Origin: Legionella sp.
GTDB lineage: Bacteria; Pseudomonadota; Gammaproteobacteria; Legionellales; Legionellaceae
DNA length: 64,000 nt
Direction of reading: 5' to 3'
Assembly: GCA_031291095.1 (NCBI GenBank)
Contig: JARLJR010000024.1
Coordinates: 62,001 to 126,000 of the forward strand
The translations under genes and the position numbers were made by a program. The notes beneath the pieces were generated by a model. The model made no database searches. It was not told where the DNA came from and saw only the letters and a program-made list of their open reading frames with translations. The first letter of the stretch is position 1. Each line of letters begins with the position of its first letter. This document shows positions 1 to 8,744 of the stretch, one piece after another.

Positions 1-1714
1 GCACTACCTCTCTACTTTTCCAGGCAACCACGGAAACCGCTAAGAGGAACAACATAAATAAACGGTTAAAAATATCCTGAATAAGTAAAGATAAAGGTAA
101 CAAATGGCCAATGGTCATTAACGCAGTCGTCCATCCACCAAACAGTAAAAGCCACTTCAAACGATAATAAAGCTTAACGTCTTTACCCGAGGAATCAGAA
201 AGCGTCTCTAATAAAACCAAACGCGGAATTAAAATAGCAACTCGGAATATAAACCATACTGCGATAAGATTCAGTACAAGTTGGTAATTAGAAAAGGAAA
301 TATGCGTCACGTAGAATATCATCATGAGCATCGCCGTGAGACACAGGTAAGGTATATTTCTTTCTACGAGCACTAAAAAGCCATCGAGGAGATAACCTGC
401 CAAACGTGAGCGTTCTTTATCGCTGCGCCATATTTTTAAAAAGCGTTTCAACATAAAGCATAAGCCAGCGATCAACGTCAACCCACCCCAAAACATGGTC
501 AGAGCTAATGGGGTTAACCACAAATAACTATCATAAACTTTCAGGCTTAAAGTTTTTATATATTTATAAAATAAGCTTGGGATCGCAACGATTTTTTTAA
601 CAATAATAGGCCAGCTGTTGATGTTGTATTCAGCGAGTGTTTGTCTGGAGGAAATTAATTGTTTTAATTGCGCTTGATAATCTGCTAATTTTTTTAAGGC
701 TTCTTGTTTCTGGAATCCGATTTCATTAAGACGCAGGGTTAACGTATCCACTAATGTTTTTATTGCCTTTTTAAGAGCCGGAGTTTTAATTCCATTCGCT
801 TCGGAGTTCAAGAAAACACTAATTTGCTGCAGCGACTTCGCAATTTTATTATATTGGCTCACTGCATCTTTATAAATATCAGTAACCAATTGTAAATTTT
901 TGTTGTCTGGGCTTTTAAGATAAATCATATCCGCCCTAACCACCGTTTTTTGCGCGCTCAAAGCATTCAGTTCATATTGAATTGCGGCAATATTTTGATT
1001 ATTAACCAACAGCCGTGTTTCATAATCGGCATCGTTAGCACTGAGTACTACGCTTTTTTTGCCATTAGTCTTTACTAGATCATTTTGATAAAGTCTATTT
1101 AAGTCCTGATTTAATTTATCCTTGATGGCTTTAATTTGCAGTAGTTTTTGCTCTAAAACAAAGTTTGCATGCCAAAACTGTAAATGCTTTCCTTCTTCCG
1201 TAAGTACTTCATGAAATTCTTTTGCCAGTGCTAAATTATCATTAATTAGTTGCGTTGCTTGCTTATTTATCGCCAACAATACTTCGACCTTAGCCACCCG
1301 CTCTTCAATGGTAATCCCCTCTTTGACTATAGGTAATTGCTGTAAATGTTTTAAGCGTTGATTGAGGCTATTTTGTTCTATATTTTGCTGTTCCAGAAAC
1401 CCACTTAAACTGTCAATTTTGGCTGCAGTCATTTTGAGTATCGAAGATACCTGCACTAGTTTAGCTTGGTATTCTTTCTCATCTTTAGGTTGCAGGTGCT
1501 GCTTTCCCTCTTTAATTGCTGCCGTAAGGTGATTTTTTTCCTGGGTTAAATATTCACTGAAATTCGCAGGTCTTTGTACGGGTACTGCAACCGATGTGGA
1601 TTTTTTGGGTGCAGGCTCAGGTTTCGCTAAAGAATAGCTGGAATAGCATAGCGAAAAGAATAATATAAAAAAGGCATAACACCAGCAGGCAGCGCTGGTG
1701 TTATGACGAAACAC
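1..1714 (-). CDS. MscS/MscK-like mechanosensitive channel, N-terminal part (runs off the window)
   Basis: About 571 codons are visible and the frame is open at base 1, so the C-terminal part lies outside. A hydrophobic leader rich in Phe, Leu and Cys ends near Ser-Leu-Ala-Lys-Pro. It is followed by some 330 polar residues with heptad-like Leu/Gln/Lys runs (a probable periplasmic coiled coil), then at least five hydrophobic segments. Large MscS-family proteins (MscK, YbdG/YjeP types) have this order, with the pore domain last; that domain is not in view, so the family call is inference. The best start is a GTG at 1712-1714, two bases after the aspS stop, which suggests translational coupling. 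No strong Shine-Dalgarno sequence is visible, and other non-ATG starts are possible. Confidence 0.55.
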   Translation of the reverse strand, partial: MFRHNTSAACWCYAFFILFFSLCYSSYSLAKPEPAPKKSTSVAVPVQRPANFSEYLTQEKNHLTAAIKEGKQHLQPKDEKEYQAKLVQVSSILKMTAAKIDSLSGFLEQQNIEQNSLNQRLKHLQQLPIVKEGITIEERVAKVEVLLAINKQATQLINDNLALAKEFHEVLTEEGKHLQFWHANFVLEQKLLQIKAIKDKLNQDLNRLYQNDLVKTNGKKSVVLSANDADYETRLLVNNQNIAAIQYELNALSAQKTVVRADMIYLKSPDNKNLQLVTDIYKDAVSQYNKIAKSLQQISVFLNSEANGIKTPALKKAIKTLVDTLTLRLNEIGFQKQEALKKLADYQAQLKQLISSRQTLAEYNINSWPIIVKKIVAIPSLFYKYIKTLSLKVYDSYLWLTPLALTMFWGGLTLIAGLCFMLKRFLKIWRSDKERSRLAGYLLDGFLVLVERNIPYLCLTAMLMMIFYVTHISFSNYQLVLNLIAVWFIFRVAILIPRLVLLETLSDSSGKDVKLYYRLKWLLLFGGWTTALMTIGHLLPLSLLIQDIFNRLFMLFLLAVSVVAWKSREVV

Positions 1715-1715
1715 A

Positions 1716-3497
1716 CTATTTTGTCGATTTAGTTGGAGCAAGTCTAATTCCTAATTCATTAAGCTGTGCACTATTAGCCGGTGATGGTGCACTGGTTAAA
1801 AGACAGGAAGCCGTTTGAGTTTTAGGAAATGCGATTACGTCTCTAATTGAGGTAGAATCCGTAAGCAGCATAGCTAAACGATCGATACCTAAGGCGATAC
1901 CACCATGTGGTGGTGCCCCATATTGTAAGGCATCAAGTAAAAAGCCAAACTTCTCTTGAGCTTCTTGTTCATTAATTCCAAGTAAATTAAATACAGCCTT
2001 CTGTAAATCGGACTGATGAATACGTATGGATCCACCGCCAATTTCATAGCCGTTTATTACTATATCATAAGCTTTAGCTAAAGTGTGAGTAGGATTTGCA
2101 CATAATGATTCCGGAGACAACTCTTTTGGCGAAGTAAACGGATGGTGCATCGCTTGTAACCTATTGTTTTCATGATCCATTTCAAACATTGGCCAGTCAA
2201 CAATCCATAAAAGCTCCCACTTGTCACTAAGTAGCTTTCTATCATGCCCTAATTTAATACGTAAAGCCCCCATCGCCTCATTTACGATATGAGTCTTGTC
2301 GGAACCAAAAAACACGACGTCCCCAGTTTCAGCTTCAACTCGATTAAGAATTCCATCAACTACCTCTTCAGAGAGGAACTTAAGAATTGGAGATTGTAAA
2401 CCTTCCATACCTTTGCTGCGATCGTTGACTTTGATATAAGCTAGGCCTTTCGCACCGTAAATGCCTACAAAATTACCGTAATCATCCAGTTCTTTTCGAC
2501 TTAACTCATTACCTTTAGGAAGCTTTAATGCCACAACTCGACAATCTGCATCATTGGCTGCACTAGAAAATACTTTAAAGTCACATTCTTTAACCAGATC
2601 AGCAACATCCACCAACTCCAGGGGGTTACGCATATCCGGCTTGTCACTACCGAAACGTCGCATTGCCTCAGCATATGCCATTCTAGGTAGCTTTTCGGGT
2701 AAATCAACATTAAGGATTTCTTTAAATACAAGCTTTAGCAAACCTTCAATTAAATTTTGAATGTCCATTTCGTCAATGAAGGACATCTCGATATCAAGCT
2801 GGGTAAATTCAGGTTGTCGGTCTGCACGTAAATCTTCATCACGGAAACATCGAACAATTTGGTAGTACTTGTCAAAGCCTGCCACCATCAATAATTGCTT
2901 AAACAGCTGAGGTGATTGTGGTAATGCATAAAACTCACCTGGGTGCACTCTGGATGGAACTAAATAGTCACGTGCACCTTCAGGGGTTGCTTTAGTCAAC
3001 ATGGGGGTTTCAATATCTAGAAATCCTTGTTGATTCAAATAATTGCGCATACAGGTGTTTAATTGATGTCTTAACTGCAACTTCGCTTGCATTGATGGAC
3101 GACGCAAATCAATGTAACGGTACTTGTAGCGTAAGTCCTCATTTACTGTTTGAAAATCATCAGGTAGGAATGGAGGGGTTGGCGATTGGTTTAAAATTTC
3201 CAGCTTGGTACCAAGAACTTCAATTCGCCCTGTAGCCATAGTCTCATTAATCATGCCTTCAGGTCGATTGCGTACTACCCCAGTCATGGCTACAACAAAT
3301 TCAGAACGCAGTTTTTCTGCAACAGCAAAAATCTCTTTATTTTCTGGTTCGTATACCACCTGTATTAAGCCTGTGCGATCGCGGATATCTAGAAATATTA
3401 CACCGCCATGATCACGTCGGTGATGTACCCACCCACACACAGTAACTTCTTTACCTAAACTAGACTCATCCACTCCCAAACAGTAGTGTGTACGCAT
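1716..3497 (-). CDS. aspS: Aspartate--tRNA(Asp/Asn) ligase
   Basis: Class II aminoacyl-tRNA synthetase of the bacterial AspRS type, 593 residues, the usual length. It charges tRNA with aspartate in the cytoplasm. An N-terminal OB-fold anticodon-binding domain (about 1-105) is followed by the catalytic domain with motif 2 ([18 protein letters not shown]), the bacterial GAD insertion, and motif 3 ([13 protein letters not shown]) near the C-terminus. His30 and Gly81 occupy the positions that mark the non-discriminating enzyme of Pseudomonas; E. coli has Leu and Lys there. The enzyme may therefore also make Asp-tRNA(Asn) for GatCAB; this part is inference from remembered alignments. The channel gene starts two bases downstream and fmdB lies 63 bases upstream. 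Confidence 0.96.
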   Translation of the reverse strand: MRTHYCLGVDESSLGKEVTVCGWVHHRRDHGGVIFLDIRDRTGLIQVVYEPENKEIFAVAEKLRSEFVVAMTGVVRNRPEGMINETMATGRIEVLGTKLEILNQSPTPPFLPDDFQTVNEDLRYKYRYIDLRRPSMQAKLQLRHQLNTCMRNYLNQQGFLDIETPMLTKATPEGARDYLVPSRVHPGEFYALPQSPQLFKQLLMVAGFDKYYQIVRCFRDEDLRADRQPEFTQLDIEMSFIDEMDIQNLIEGLLKLVFKEILNVDLPEKLPRMAYAEAMRRFGSDKPDMRNPLELVDVADLVKECDFKVFSSAANDADCRVVALKLPKGNELSRKELDDYGNFVGIYGAKGLAYIKVNDRSKGMEGLQSPILKFLSEEVVDGILNRVEAETGDVVFFGSDKTHIVNEAMGALRIKLGHDRKLLSDKWELLWIVDWPMFEMDHENNRLQAMHHPFTSPKELSPESLCANPTHTLAKAYDIVINGYEIGGGSIRIHQSDLQKAVFNLLGINEQEAQEKFGFLLDALQYGAPPHGGIALGIDRLAMLLTDSTSIRDVIAFPKTQTASCLLTSAPSPANSAQLNELGIRLAPTKSTK

Positions 3498-3560
3498 AAA
3501 AACCGCCTATTTAAATTTTATTAAGATTTGGAACCATTACCAAAAATTCAGAAATACTAC

Positions 3561-3830
3561 TTAATCCGTGCTTGTCGATTTAGTATCTGATCCAGCTTTT
3601 GTAGACGTAGTTTCTGTACTTGCAGAAGTAGTTGACGGAGCACTGCTTTTATTTTTGAAATCAGTAGCATACCAACCTGTTCCTTTTAACTGGAAACCCG
3701 CTGCAGAAATCAATTTAATTACCGTATCCTTTCCACACTCTGGACATTGCTTGACAGGCTCATCACTGATTTTTTGCATTAAATCAAAATGATGATGACA
3801 ATTTGTACATTGGTATTCATAAATTGGCAT
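3561..3830 (-). CDS. FmdB-family zinc ribbon protein
   Basis: This 89-residue protein starts MPIYEYQCTNC and carries two Cys-x2-Cys pairs in the first 35 residues (CTNC and CPEC), the zinc-ribbon signature of the FmdB/CxxC_CXXC_SSSS family. The middle holds the family's GFQLKGTGWYATDF segment. The C-terminal 30 residues are a Ser/Thr/Lys-rich low-complexity tail. In gamma-proteobacteria the family commonly sits beside aspS, as here. It has been called a putative regulatory protein, but its molecular role is not established. Confidence 0.88.
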   Translation of the reverse strand: MPIYEYQCTNCHHHFDLMQKISDEPVKQCPECGKDTVIKLISAAGFQLKGTGWYATDFKNKSSAPSTTSASTETTSTKAGSDTKSTSTD

Positions 3831-3948
3831 CTAAAACAACTCCATTAACTTCAGTTTAATAAATTCAACCTTTAATTATAGCTAAGTCCCGCGGGATGGA
3901 CAATATGTTCCCTGCCTCAGCCTCATTAATGAGGTCACATTTTCCCAC

Positions 3949-5079
3949 TTATAATTTAAAAAACATTTTCCGTCTATATAAAAACGCAGCAAAAAGAAAA
4001 TTTATAAAAAGAAAAACTAACGAATAAAGGAGCCCTGCATTTTCTTGGCTAAAACCACCAAATAAATACTCAGAAATTGCTACCCGCAAATTATCCGAAG
4101 TTCCATTAGGCATAGTAACATTGAATACGGCTTGCAGTTTAAGTAACAGAACATGGAAAATAAAAATAAGTAACGCGTTCATGCCAAAAATTTTAAAGGG
4201 TAAAGCCCATTTGCTATATCCTAAAATATCAATCACATAAAAACACAAGGCGAAGACACAAAGAGAAACGCCTCCCACCCATAAAACAAACGAACTAGTC
4301 CATAAATTTTTATTAATGGGGAAGCTATAGCTCCAAAACCAACCTAATAAAAGAAAAGCTACTCCAGCCACCACCATTAAAGCGCATTTTTTTTGTTTAC
4401 TGAATGAGGTGAGTAACAGGCTTCCAGTCAAAAGTCCTGCCAAAGTAGTCGCTATTGCGGGAATAGTACTTAACAACCCCTCTGGATCGAAATTCCTATA
4501 AAAGTGTGGCGGCGATAAAAGTTTTTGATCAATATAAAGAACCCAATTATTCGTTATACTTAAGGGAGCCCCTATTCCTCCAGGCACCGGCACAAAAGCC
4601 ATCAAAGACCAATAGCCGATAAGGATAGCCACAAAGAGCACAGCCTGGGTTCTAACGGACGTATTTAAATAAAGAAGAGAACACACAAAATAACAAAGCG
4701 CGATACGTTGGAGAATTCCATAAATACGAATGGTTGCAAAATCAAAATGCAATGGAAAGGCATTTAAAAAGAGTCCAAACAAAAAGAGCAACGCACTGCG
4801 TTTAAAAATAGTTTTATAGACATCCGAAGATACTTGAGCATTAGCTACTAATTGTCTTTTTAAACTAATGACGGTTGTTACCCCAACAATGAATAAAAAG
4901 GACGGAAAGACTAAATCAGCGAAAGTACAACCGTTCCAGGTAGCATGGTCGAGTAAAGGATAAGCATCGTGTGTTCCCTGACTATTCACTAAAACCATTA
5001 ACGCCATAGTTAAACCGCGAAATACGTCTAAAGATAATATACGTTCGGAATTTCCGTTCATGAGGAGATTATTCACCAT
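3949..5079 (-). CDS. NagX/HGSNAT-like membrane acyltransferase (DUF5009/DUF1624)
   Basis: A polytopic inner-membrane protein of 376 residues with about ten hydrophobic segments. The N-terminus carries LSLDVFRGLTMALMV and then DHATWNGCTFADLVFP, which matches the luminal active-site region of human heparan-alpha-glucosaminide N-acetyltransferase; His45 corresponds to its catalytic histidine. Bacterial relatives (NagX, YeiB-like) are thought to move acetyl groups onto amino sugars across the membrane. The substrate here is unknown. No Shine-Dalgarno sequence clearly separates the ATG at 5079 from an in-frame ATG at 5061. It stands alone, 136 bases downstream of the PAS-receiver gene. Confidence 0.8.
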   Translation of the reverse strand: MVNNLLMNGNSERILSLDVFRGLTMALMVLVNSQGTHDAYPLLDHATWNGCTFADLVFPSFLFIVGVTTVISLKRQLVANAQVSSDVYKTIFKRSALLFLFGLFLNAFPLHFDFATIRIYGILQRIALCYFVCSLLYLNTSVRTQAVLFVAILIGYWSLMAFVPVPGGIGAPLSITNNWVLYIDQKLLSPPHFYRNFDPEGLLSTIPAIATTLAGLLTGSLLLTSFSKQKKCALMVVAGVAFLLLGWFWSYSFPINKNLWTSSFVLWVGGVSLCVFALCFYVIDILGYSKWALPFKIFGMNALLIFIFHVLLLKLQAVFNVTMPNGTSDNLRVAISEYLFGGFSQENAGLLYSLVFLFINFLFAAFLYRRKMFFKL

Positions 5080-5215
5080 AAAATGGGTAAAAGCTCATAT
5101 TGGATCGTCATCCTAAGCGCTCCAATTCGAGAGTATTTTGTCAAATAAAAACAGGACTGGTTGACTTATTTTTAAGCACTGAGCGATTACTAAAATAAAA
5201 CCATCATACCATATG

Positions 5216-6118
5216 CTAAATACTCTTCAAACCACGAACTGGCACATCCAAGTGATAGACATAATGCTTGATAATTTGCTCTGCTTGCTCACTGGTTAAG
5301 GGCTTACTAATTGCCCCTTCCATAAAATAATGCTGGCAATCGTATTTGACTACATCGGCCTCATAACCCGTTAAGGCAATAATTGGCACGTGAAATTTCG
5401 TATCTTTTTCTTTTTGCCTTAATTGCTTAGCCACGATGTAGCCTGATGAATCCTCCAAGCCAATATCCATTAAGACTAAGTCATATTTTCCAGGTTGAAA
5501 TAACTTCAACGCATTGTCCGCTGTTTCGGCAATATCCACATGGCAATTCAGCGAGGTAAGCAATGCTTTTTCAACATTTTGGGCAATTACATTATCCTCA
5601 ACCATCAGTACAGTAGGTAAGTGCCCTTCTTTTATAGCGTTTTGTATCTCTTGTTCTTCGTCTTCAATAATTGGTGTCGATGCCGCAAGTTCTTTACTCA
5701 TGCTTACATCCGTTAAAACCACGACTAAACCAATGACCTCTTTTTGTAAATCAAAGATAGGCACTCGTGACGAATGAAAATAAAACACTTTGCCATTTTG
5801 ATTCTGAATAGGTTCTTCTTCGATATGATGCTGTGATTCGCCGGAAAAAAGCACTTTCATATCTTCTAATTTTAAAGCCTCAATCCGTGCTTCATCCCAA
5901 TGGGCAAACTCAATCATTTTTTGATAAGGAGTACCATTAAAATCCTTTAACTTTTTCAAACCTAATACGTCGCGAAATTTACTATTGCACCCCTTTAAAT
6001 TGCATTCCATATCAACCCAATAAACAATATTAGGCATTGCGTTAATAATCTCCATGTAATAATGATTGATGGCTTCAATATCATCTTGTTTATATACATT
6101 TTTGCCGTGGGGGGACAT
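5216..6118 (-). CDS. PAS domain-response regulator receiver protein
   Basis: This 300-residue protein has a PAS sensor domain (about 20-140; INAMPNIVYWVDMECNLKG near the start) and a receiver domain (about 168-288). The receiver has the acidic pair Glu174/Asp175, phospho-acceptor Asp218 within LVLMDIG, Thr250 and Lys272 in SKPL. The DIG form of the phosphorylation site and the ALTGYEAD loop resemble receivers of ArcB-type hybrid kinases, but no histidine-kinase core or HPt domain lies between or after. There is no DNA-binding output domain. It may be a signal-gated phosphate sink or a partner for a separate kinase. Its upstream gap is short and no cognate kinase is adjacent. Confidence 0.85.
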   Translation of the reverse strand: MSPHGKNVYKQDDIEAINHYYMEIINAMPNIVYWVDMECNLKGCNSKFRDVLGLKKLKDFNGTPYQKMIEFAHWDEARIEALKLEDMKVLFSGESQHHIEEEPIQNQNGKVFYFHSSRVPIFDLQKEVIGLVVVLTDVSMSKELAASTPIIEDEEQEIQNAIKEGHLPTVLMVEDNVIAQNVEKALLTSLNCHVDIAETADNALKLFQPGKYDLVLMDIGLEDSSGYIVAKQLRQKEKDTKFHVPIIALTGYEADVVKYDCQHYFMEGAISKPLTSEQAEQIIKHYVYHLDVPVRGLKSI

Positions 6119-6190
6119 GCAATAGCTCCGCTTATTGTGGTTTGCATGTAAAGTATAGTACAGATTAATTAGTTCGATTGACTCGAGGCT

Positions 6191-8053
6191 TCAACATGCA
6201 CTGAGGGGGTAATGCTGCAGAACCCCGTCATTAAAAAATTCTGTTTGTTCTTTCATTGCAATAGGCTCAGAAGTATTTTGGGGAGCAGAAAAAAATGACT
6301 CTCTATTCGATGATAGGCTTATCTGTGACTGAGGAGGACACAGTAAGTTAGCAATATCACTATGTCCCATAATGAGGGCAATATCGTAAGGAGACACTTG
6401 AATAGAAGTAGTCCGATAAACACAATAGAACATAAAATTTGCTATCGATCTGAATAGATTAAAAAACCACGTAGAGCTACCCTCAGGCATTTCGTCAAAA
6501 GAACTCATTACCCATCTAAAAAATGTATTAAGCCCTATATTTTTATTTTCGGGTGACTCTTTAAGTGCTTGTTGTATAACAAAGTCATTCATTCTTCTAA
6601 TGACTTGCTCATCTTTCATGCAAACTGAGAAATAGATCAGCTCTTTTACGGATTTAATTAAATGCAGATTCAAATTGGCTTTTTGTTTTAGCAGCAATTC
6701 CACCACCGGACGATGCCCTAGTTGTGCAGCAATAAAAATAGGAGTTGCTCCTTCTGCTGATGGTCGATCTACATCAACATTGCGACTGATTAGGTCCATA
6801 ACTATAGCTTCGTGTCCATATTCAGCTGCAATATATAACGGAGTTACTTCATCAGATAATAACTGGTTCAAATCAACACCATGTTTAGCTAGTTCAGCAA
6901 CAACTGCTGTATGTCCATATCGAACGGCAAAATATATTGGAGCTACTTCACCAAATAATAACTGGTCCAGATCAACACCATGTTTAGCTAGCTCAGCAAC
7001 AACTGCTGCATGCCCGTATCGAACGGCAAAATATATTGGTTTCACCTCACCCAATGCTGGCTGCTCCAGATCAACACCACACTTAGCTAGTTCCGCGAGA
7101 ACATCTACATGCCCACTTTGAGCAGCAATCAATGTAAGTATTGCGCTATTATCCATTAGTTGCTGCCGTATATTCGCGTTAAAGCTCATTAACTGCTTTA
7201 ATTTTGGAAGCTCATTATTAGCCACCAAAAGTTGAGCCAAACTTGATAAGTGCGAGTTACCCTCTATTCTTTCTTCAGTTAATAAATACCTTTGTTCCAA
7301 TTGATTAAATGTATCTCTCAACGTTGTTAACTTAGGATTATTTTGAGTAGTTATAACGCGAGTAGTAAATGCCAAATAATTTTCATCTTTTGGCAAGAAA
7401 AAAGCTTGGGCAATCAATTGAGGCAGTTCAGCAGTGCTTACCGATTTAGGAGGATATTGATTACTGTCCATAAAGAACCATCCTCTGCTCTTTGTGTAAG
7501 ATAAAGCAATACTATGCTTTATGCTAGATAATAAGAAACAAAGAGTTTCATCAGAAGGAAGGTCTAAAGCATCCATTAAATTAGTTAAACTATCAAAATA
7601 GTTTTTTATTTCTTCCTGGTGGTAAAGGTTAGATGATGAGTATACTGAGGCTAACCCGCCAAGCTCGCGTATTTTATTTGAAGAGGCTGATGATGAAAAC
7701 AAATCAACATTTCCTTGATCCATTCTTTGACCACTGAATAGTGAATACGCCGCAGGATCTTGAAAAACAGCCAGGCTATCAAAAAATCCCATAACATCAA
7801 AACATGCTAAATCTTCAGCAGTTAAATTCTTTCCTTTTTTGGCTTTTGCCCGAACAAAATCTTTTTTAAGAGCTAGCCCGCGTGCAAGAATGGCATCCAA
7901 GCGCTCTAAAAATAATTGCTCCTCATTAAGCAGGCAGGCTTCAATCCAACGAATTGCCAAGCCATGGCAAAGCCCAGCTGTTTCCGGATAGCCTAATTGA
8001 TTAAACAAATTTACAAGATCAAAATGCATTAAAAAACCAAACAGGAATTGCAT
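6191..8053 (-). CDS. Ankyrin-repeat protein with N-terminal cysteine-protease-like region; Dot/Icm effector candidate
   Basis: This is a 620-residue protein. At residues 25-36 (TAGLCHGLAIRW) a Gly-x-Cys-x-Gly-Leu motif resembles the nucleophile region of papain-like C58/YopT-type effectors. His180 (IKHSIALS) and Asp196 in the FFMDSNQ strand could complete a Cys29-His180-Asp196 triad. Residues about 295-465 form four or five ankyrin repeats with a 33-residue period; two of them are nearly identical in DNA. A hydrophobic stretch near 525-545 and an acidic, Glu-containing C-terminus follow. Ankyrin proteins are common Legionella effectors. Secretion and protease activity are inference. ATG 8053 and ATG 8029 are both possible starts, and neither has a strong ribosome site. 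Confidence 0.75.
   Translation of the reverse strand: MQFLFGFLMHFDLVNLFNQLGYPETAGLCHGLAIRWIEACLLNEEQLFLERLDAILARGLALKKDFVRAKAKKGKNLTAEDLACFDVMGFFDSLAVFQDPAAYSLFSGQRMDQGNVDLFSSSASSNKIRELGGLASVYSSSNLYHQEEIKNYFDSLTNLMDALDLPSDETLCFLLSSIKHSIALSYTKSRGWFFMDSNQYPPKSVSTAELPQLIAQAFFLPKDENYLAFTTRVITTQNNPKLTTLRDTFNQLEQRYLLTEERIEGNSHLSSLAQLLVANNELPKLKQLMSFNANIRQQLMDNSAILTLIAAQSGHVDVLAELAKCGVDLEQPALGEVKPIYFAVRYGHAAVVAELAKHGVDLDQLLFGEVAPIYFAVRYGHTAVVAELAKHGVDLNQLLSDEVTPLYIAAEYGHEAIVMDLISRNVDVDRPSAEGATPIFIAAQLGHRPVVELLLKQKANLNLHLIKSVKELIYFSVCMKDEQVIRRMNDFVIQQALKESPENKNIGLNTFFRWVMSSFDEMPEGSSTWFFNLFRSIANFMFYCVYRTTSIQVSPYDIALIMGHSDIANLLCPPQSQISLSSNRESFFSAPQNTSEPIAMKEQTEFFNDGVLQHYPLSAC
6870..7080 (-). repeat. 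Tandem 99-bp ankyrin-coding repeats
   Basis: Two successive 99-base units encode the YFAVRYGH...VVAELAKHGVDL ankyrin repeats and are almost identical in DNA, including synonymous sites. More diverged units flank them. The near-identity points to recent unit duplication or gene conversion inside the gene. Confidence 0.75.
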
Positions 8054-8204
8054 TGGTCATTATTGTAGCAGAAAGAAGGATAAGGAATCAATAAGCACGG
8101 GCTCTTATGTGATTTTGCATTTAGATATACAAAATGCCTAGATTGATAAATGCTCTACTTAAGCTATACGCACTCAACCGATAAGCCAGTCTGTGAATAA
8201 AGAA

Positions 8205-8227
8205 AAGAGGTAGTAAAACTACCTCTT
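8205..8227 (-). terminator. Intrinsic terminator of the cysteine-triplet gene
   Basis: A perfect 9-bp stem (AAGAGGTAG / CTACCTCTT) with a 5-base loop. Read on the minus strand it is followed by TTTCTTTA, just downstream of the gene ending at 8240. Confidence 0.7.
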
Positions 8228-8239
8228 GAAAAATAAGAA

Positions 8240-8452
8240 TTAGTGATTCTCACCAGCACAACCTTTGCAGCCTTTGCAACCAGCATCGCCTTTGCAACCA
8301 GTGCAACCTTTGCAATCGTGTTTACCTGCACAGCCTTTACACGTTTTGCAGCTCGCTGCTGGAGTAGCGGCCTCATCAGCATAAGCAACAGAAAGCACAG
8401 GCACAGCTAACACTGTTAACAAGGCAGCTACAGCCATTGTTGTTTTTTTCAT
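8240..8452 (-). CDS. Small secreted cysteine-triplet protein
   Basis: A 70-residue protein with a clear signal peptide (MKKTTMAVAALLTVLAV..., probable cleavage after AYA near residue 25). The remaining part contains nine cysteines in three Cys-x2-Cys-x2-Cys triplets, spaced by five residues and rich in Lys and Gly. This looks like a periplasmic metal-binding or thiol-buffering peptide. It recalls the small Cys-rich exported precursors such as HvfA/bufferins, but it lacks an EGKCG motif and no DUF692 partner lies beside it. The function is not known. An intrinsic terminator follows, so it is probably transcribed alone. Confidence 0.75.
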   Translation of the reverse strand: MKKTTMAVAALLTVLAVPVLSVAYADEAATPAASCKTCKGCAGKHDCKGCTGCKGDAGCKGCKGCAGENH

Positions 8453-8580
8453 AGTATAACTTTCCTTGATGGTTAATAAGTTTTAACTCAAAACTGATAT
8501 TAGCAAAGAATTTGTGAGTTTTCTTCTCTTTTGTATAAAAATTAGCTTTTCGCAGCCTGGTTGCTTGCCACTTAACGCCA

Positions 8581-8662
8581 CGTCATCCTGAGCGCAACGA
8601 AGGATCCCCTGAATGTGTCTCAGTACCACTCACAGAGATCCTTCGCTACGCTCAGGATGACG
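8581..8662. repeat. Dispersed inverted repeat, family A (CGTCATCCTGAGCG...)
   Basis: An 82-bp element begins CGTCATCCTGAGCG and ends with the inverse CGCTCAGGATGACG. Its inner arms (AAGGATC / GATCCTT) also pair. The same family recurs at 59267-59364. It lies in the gap between two minus-strand genes. Confidence 0.85.
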
Positions 8663-8744
8663 TAGTGCTTTAGTACTATGAGTTGCTTGCAGGATTTCCT
8701 TAGCACCATGGTGTGATATTGGCGAGGAAAATGCACACTAGTCC

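Noticed and set aside
6675-7121. 148-codon open frame on the plus strand
   Set aside because: It is antisense to the ankyrin repeats and owes its length to the repeated coding sequence.
8164-8388. 74-codon frame on the minus strand, rich in Lys, Val and Ala
   Set aside because: It overlaps the cysteine-triplet gene in another frame and runs through its terminator; the 8240-8452 frame has a proper signal peptide.
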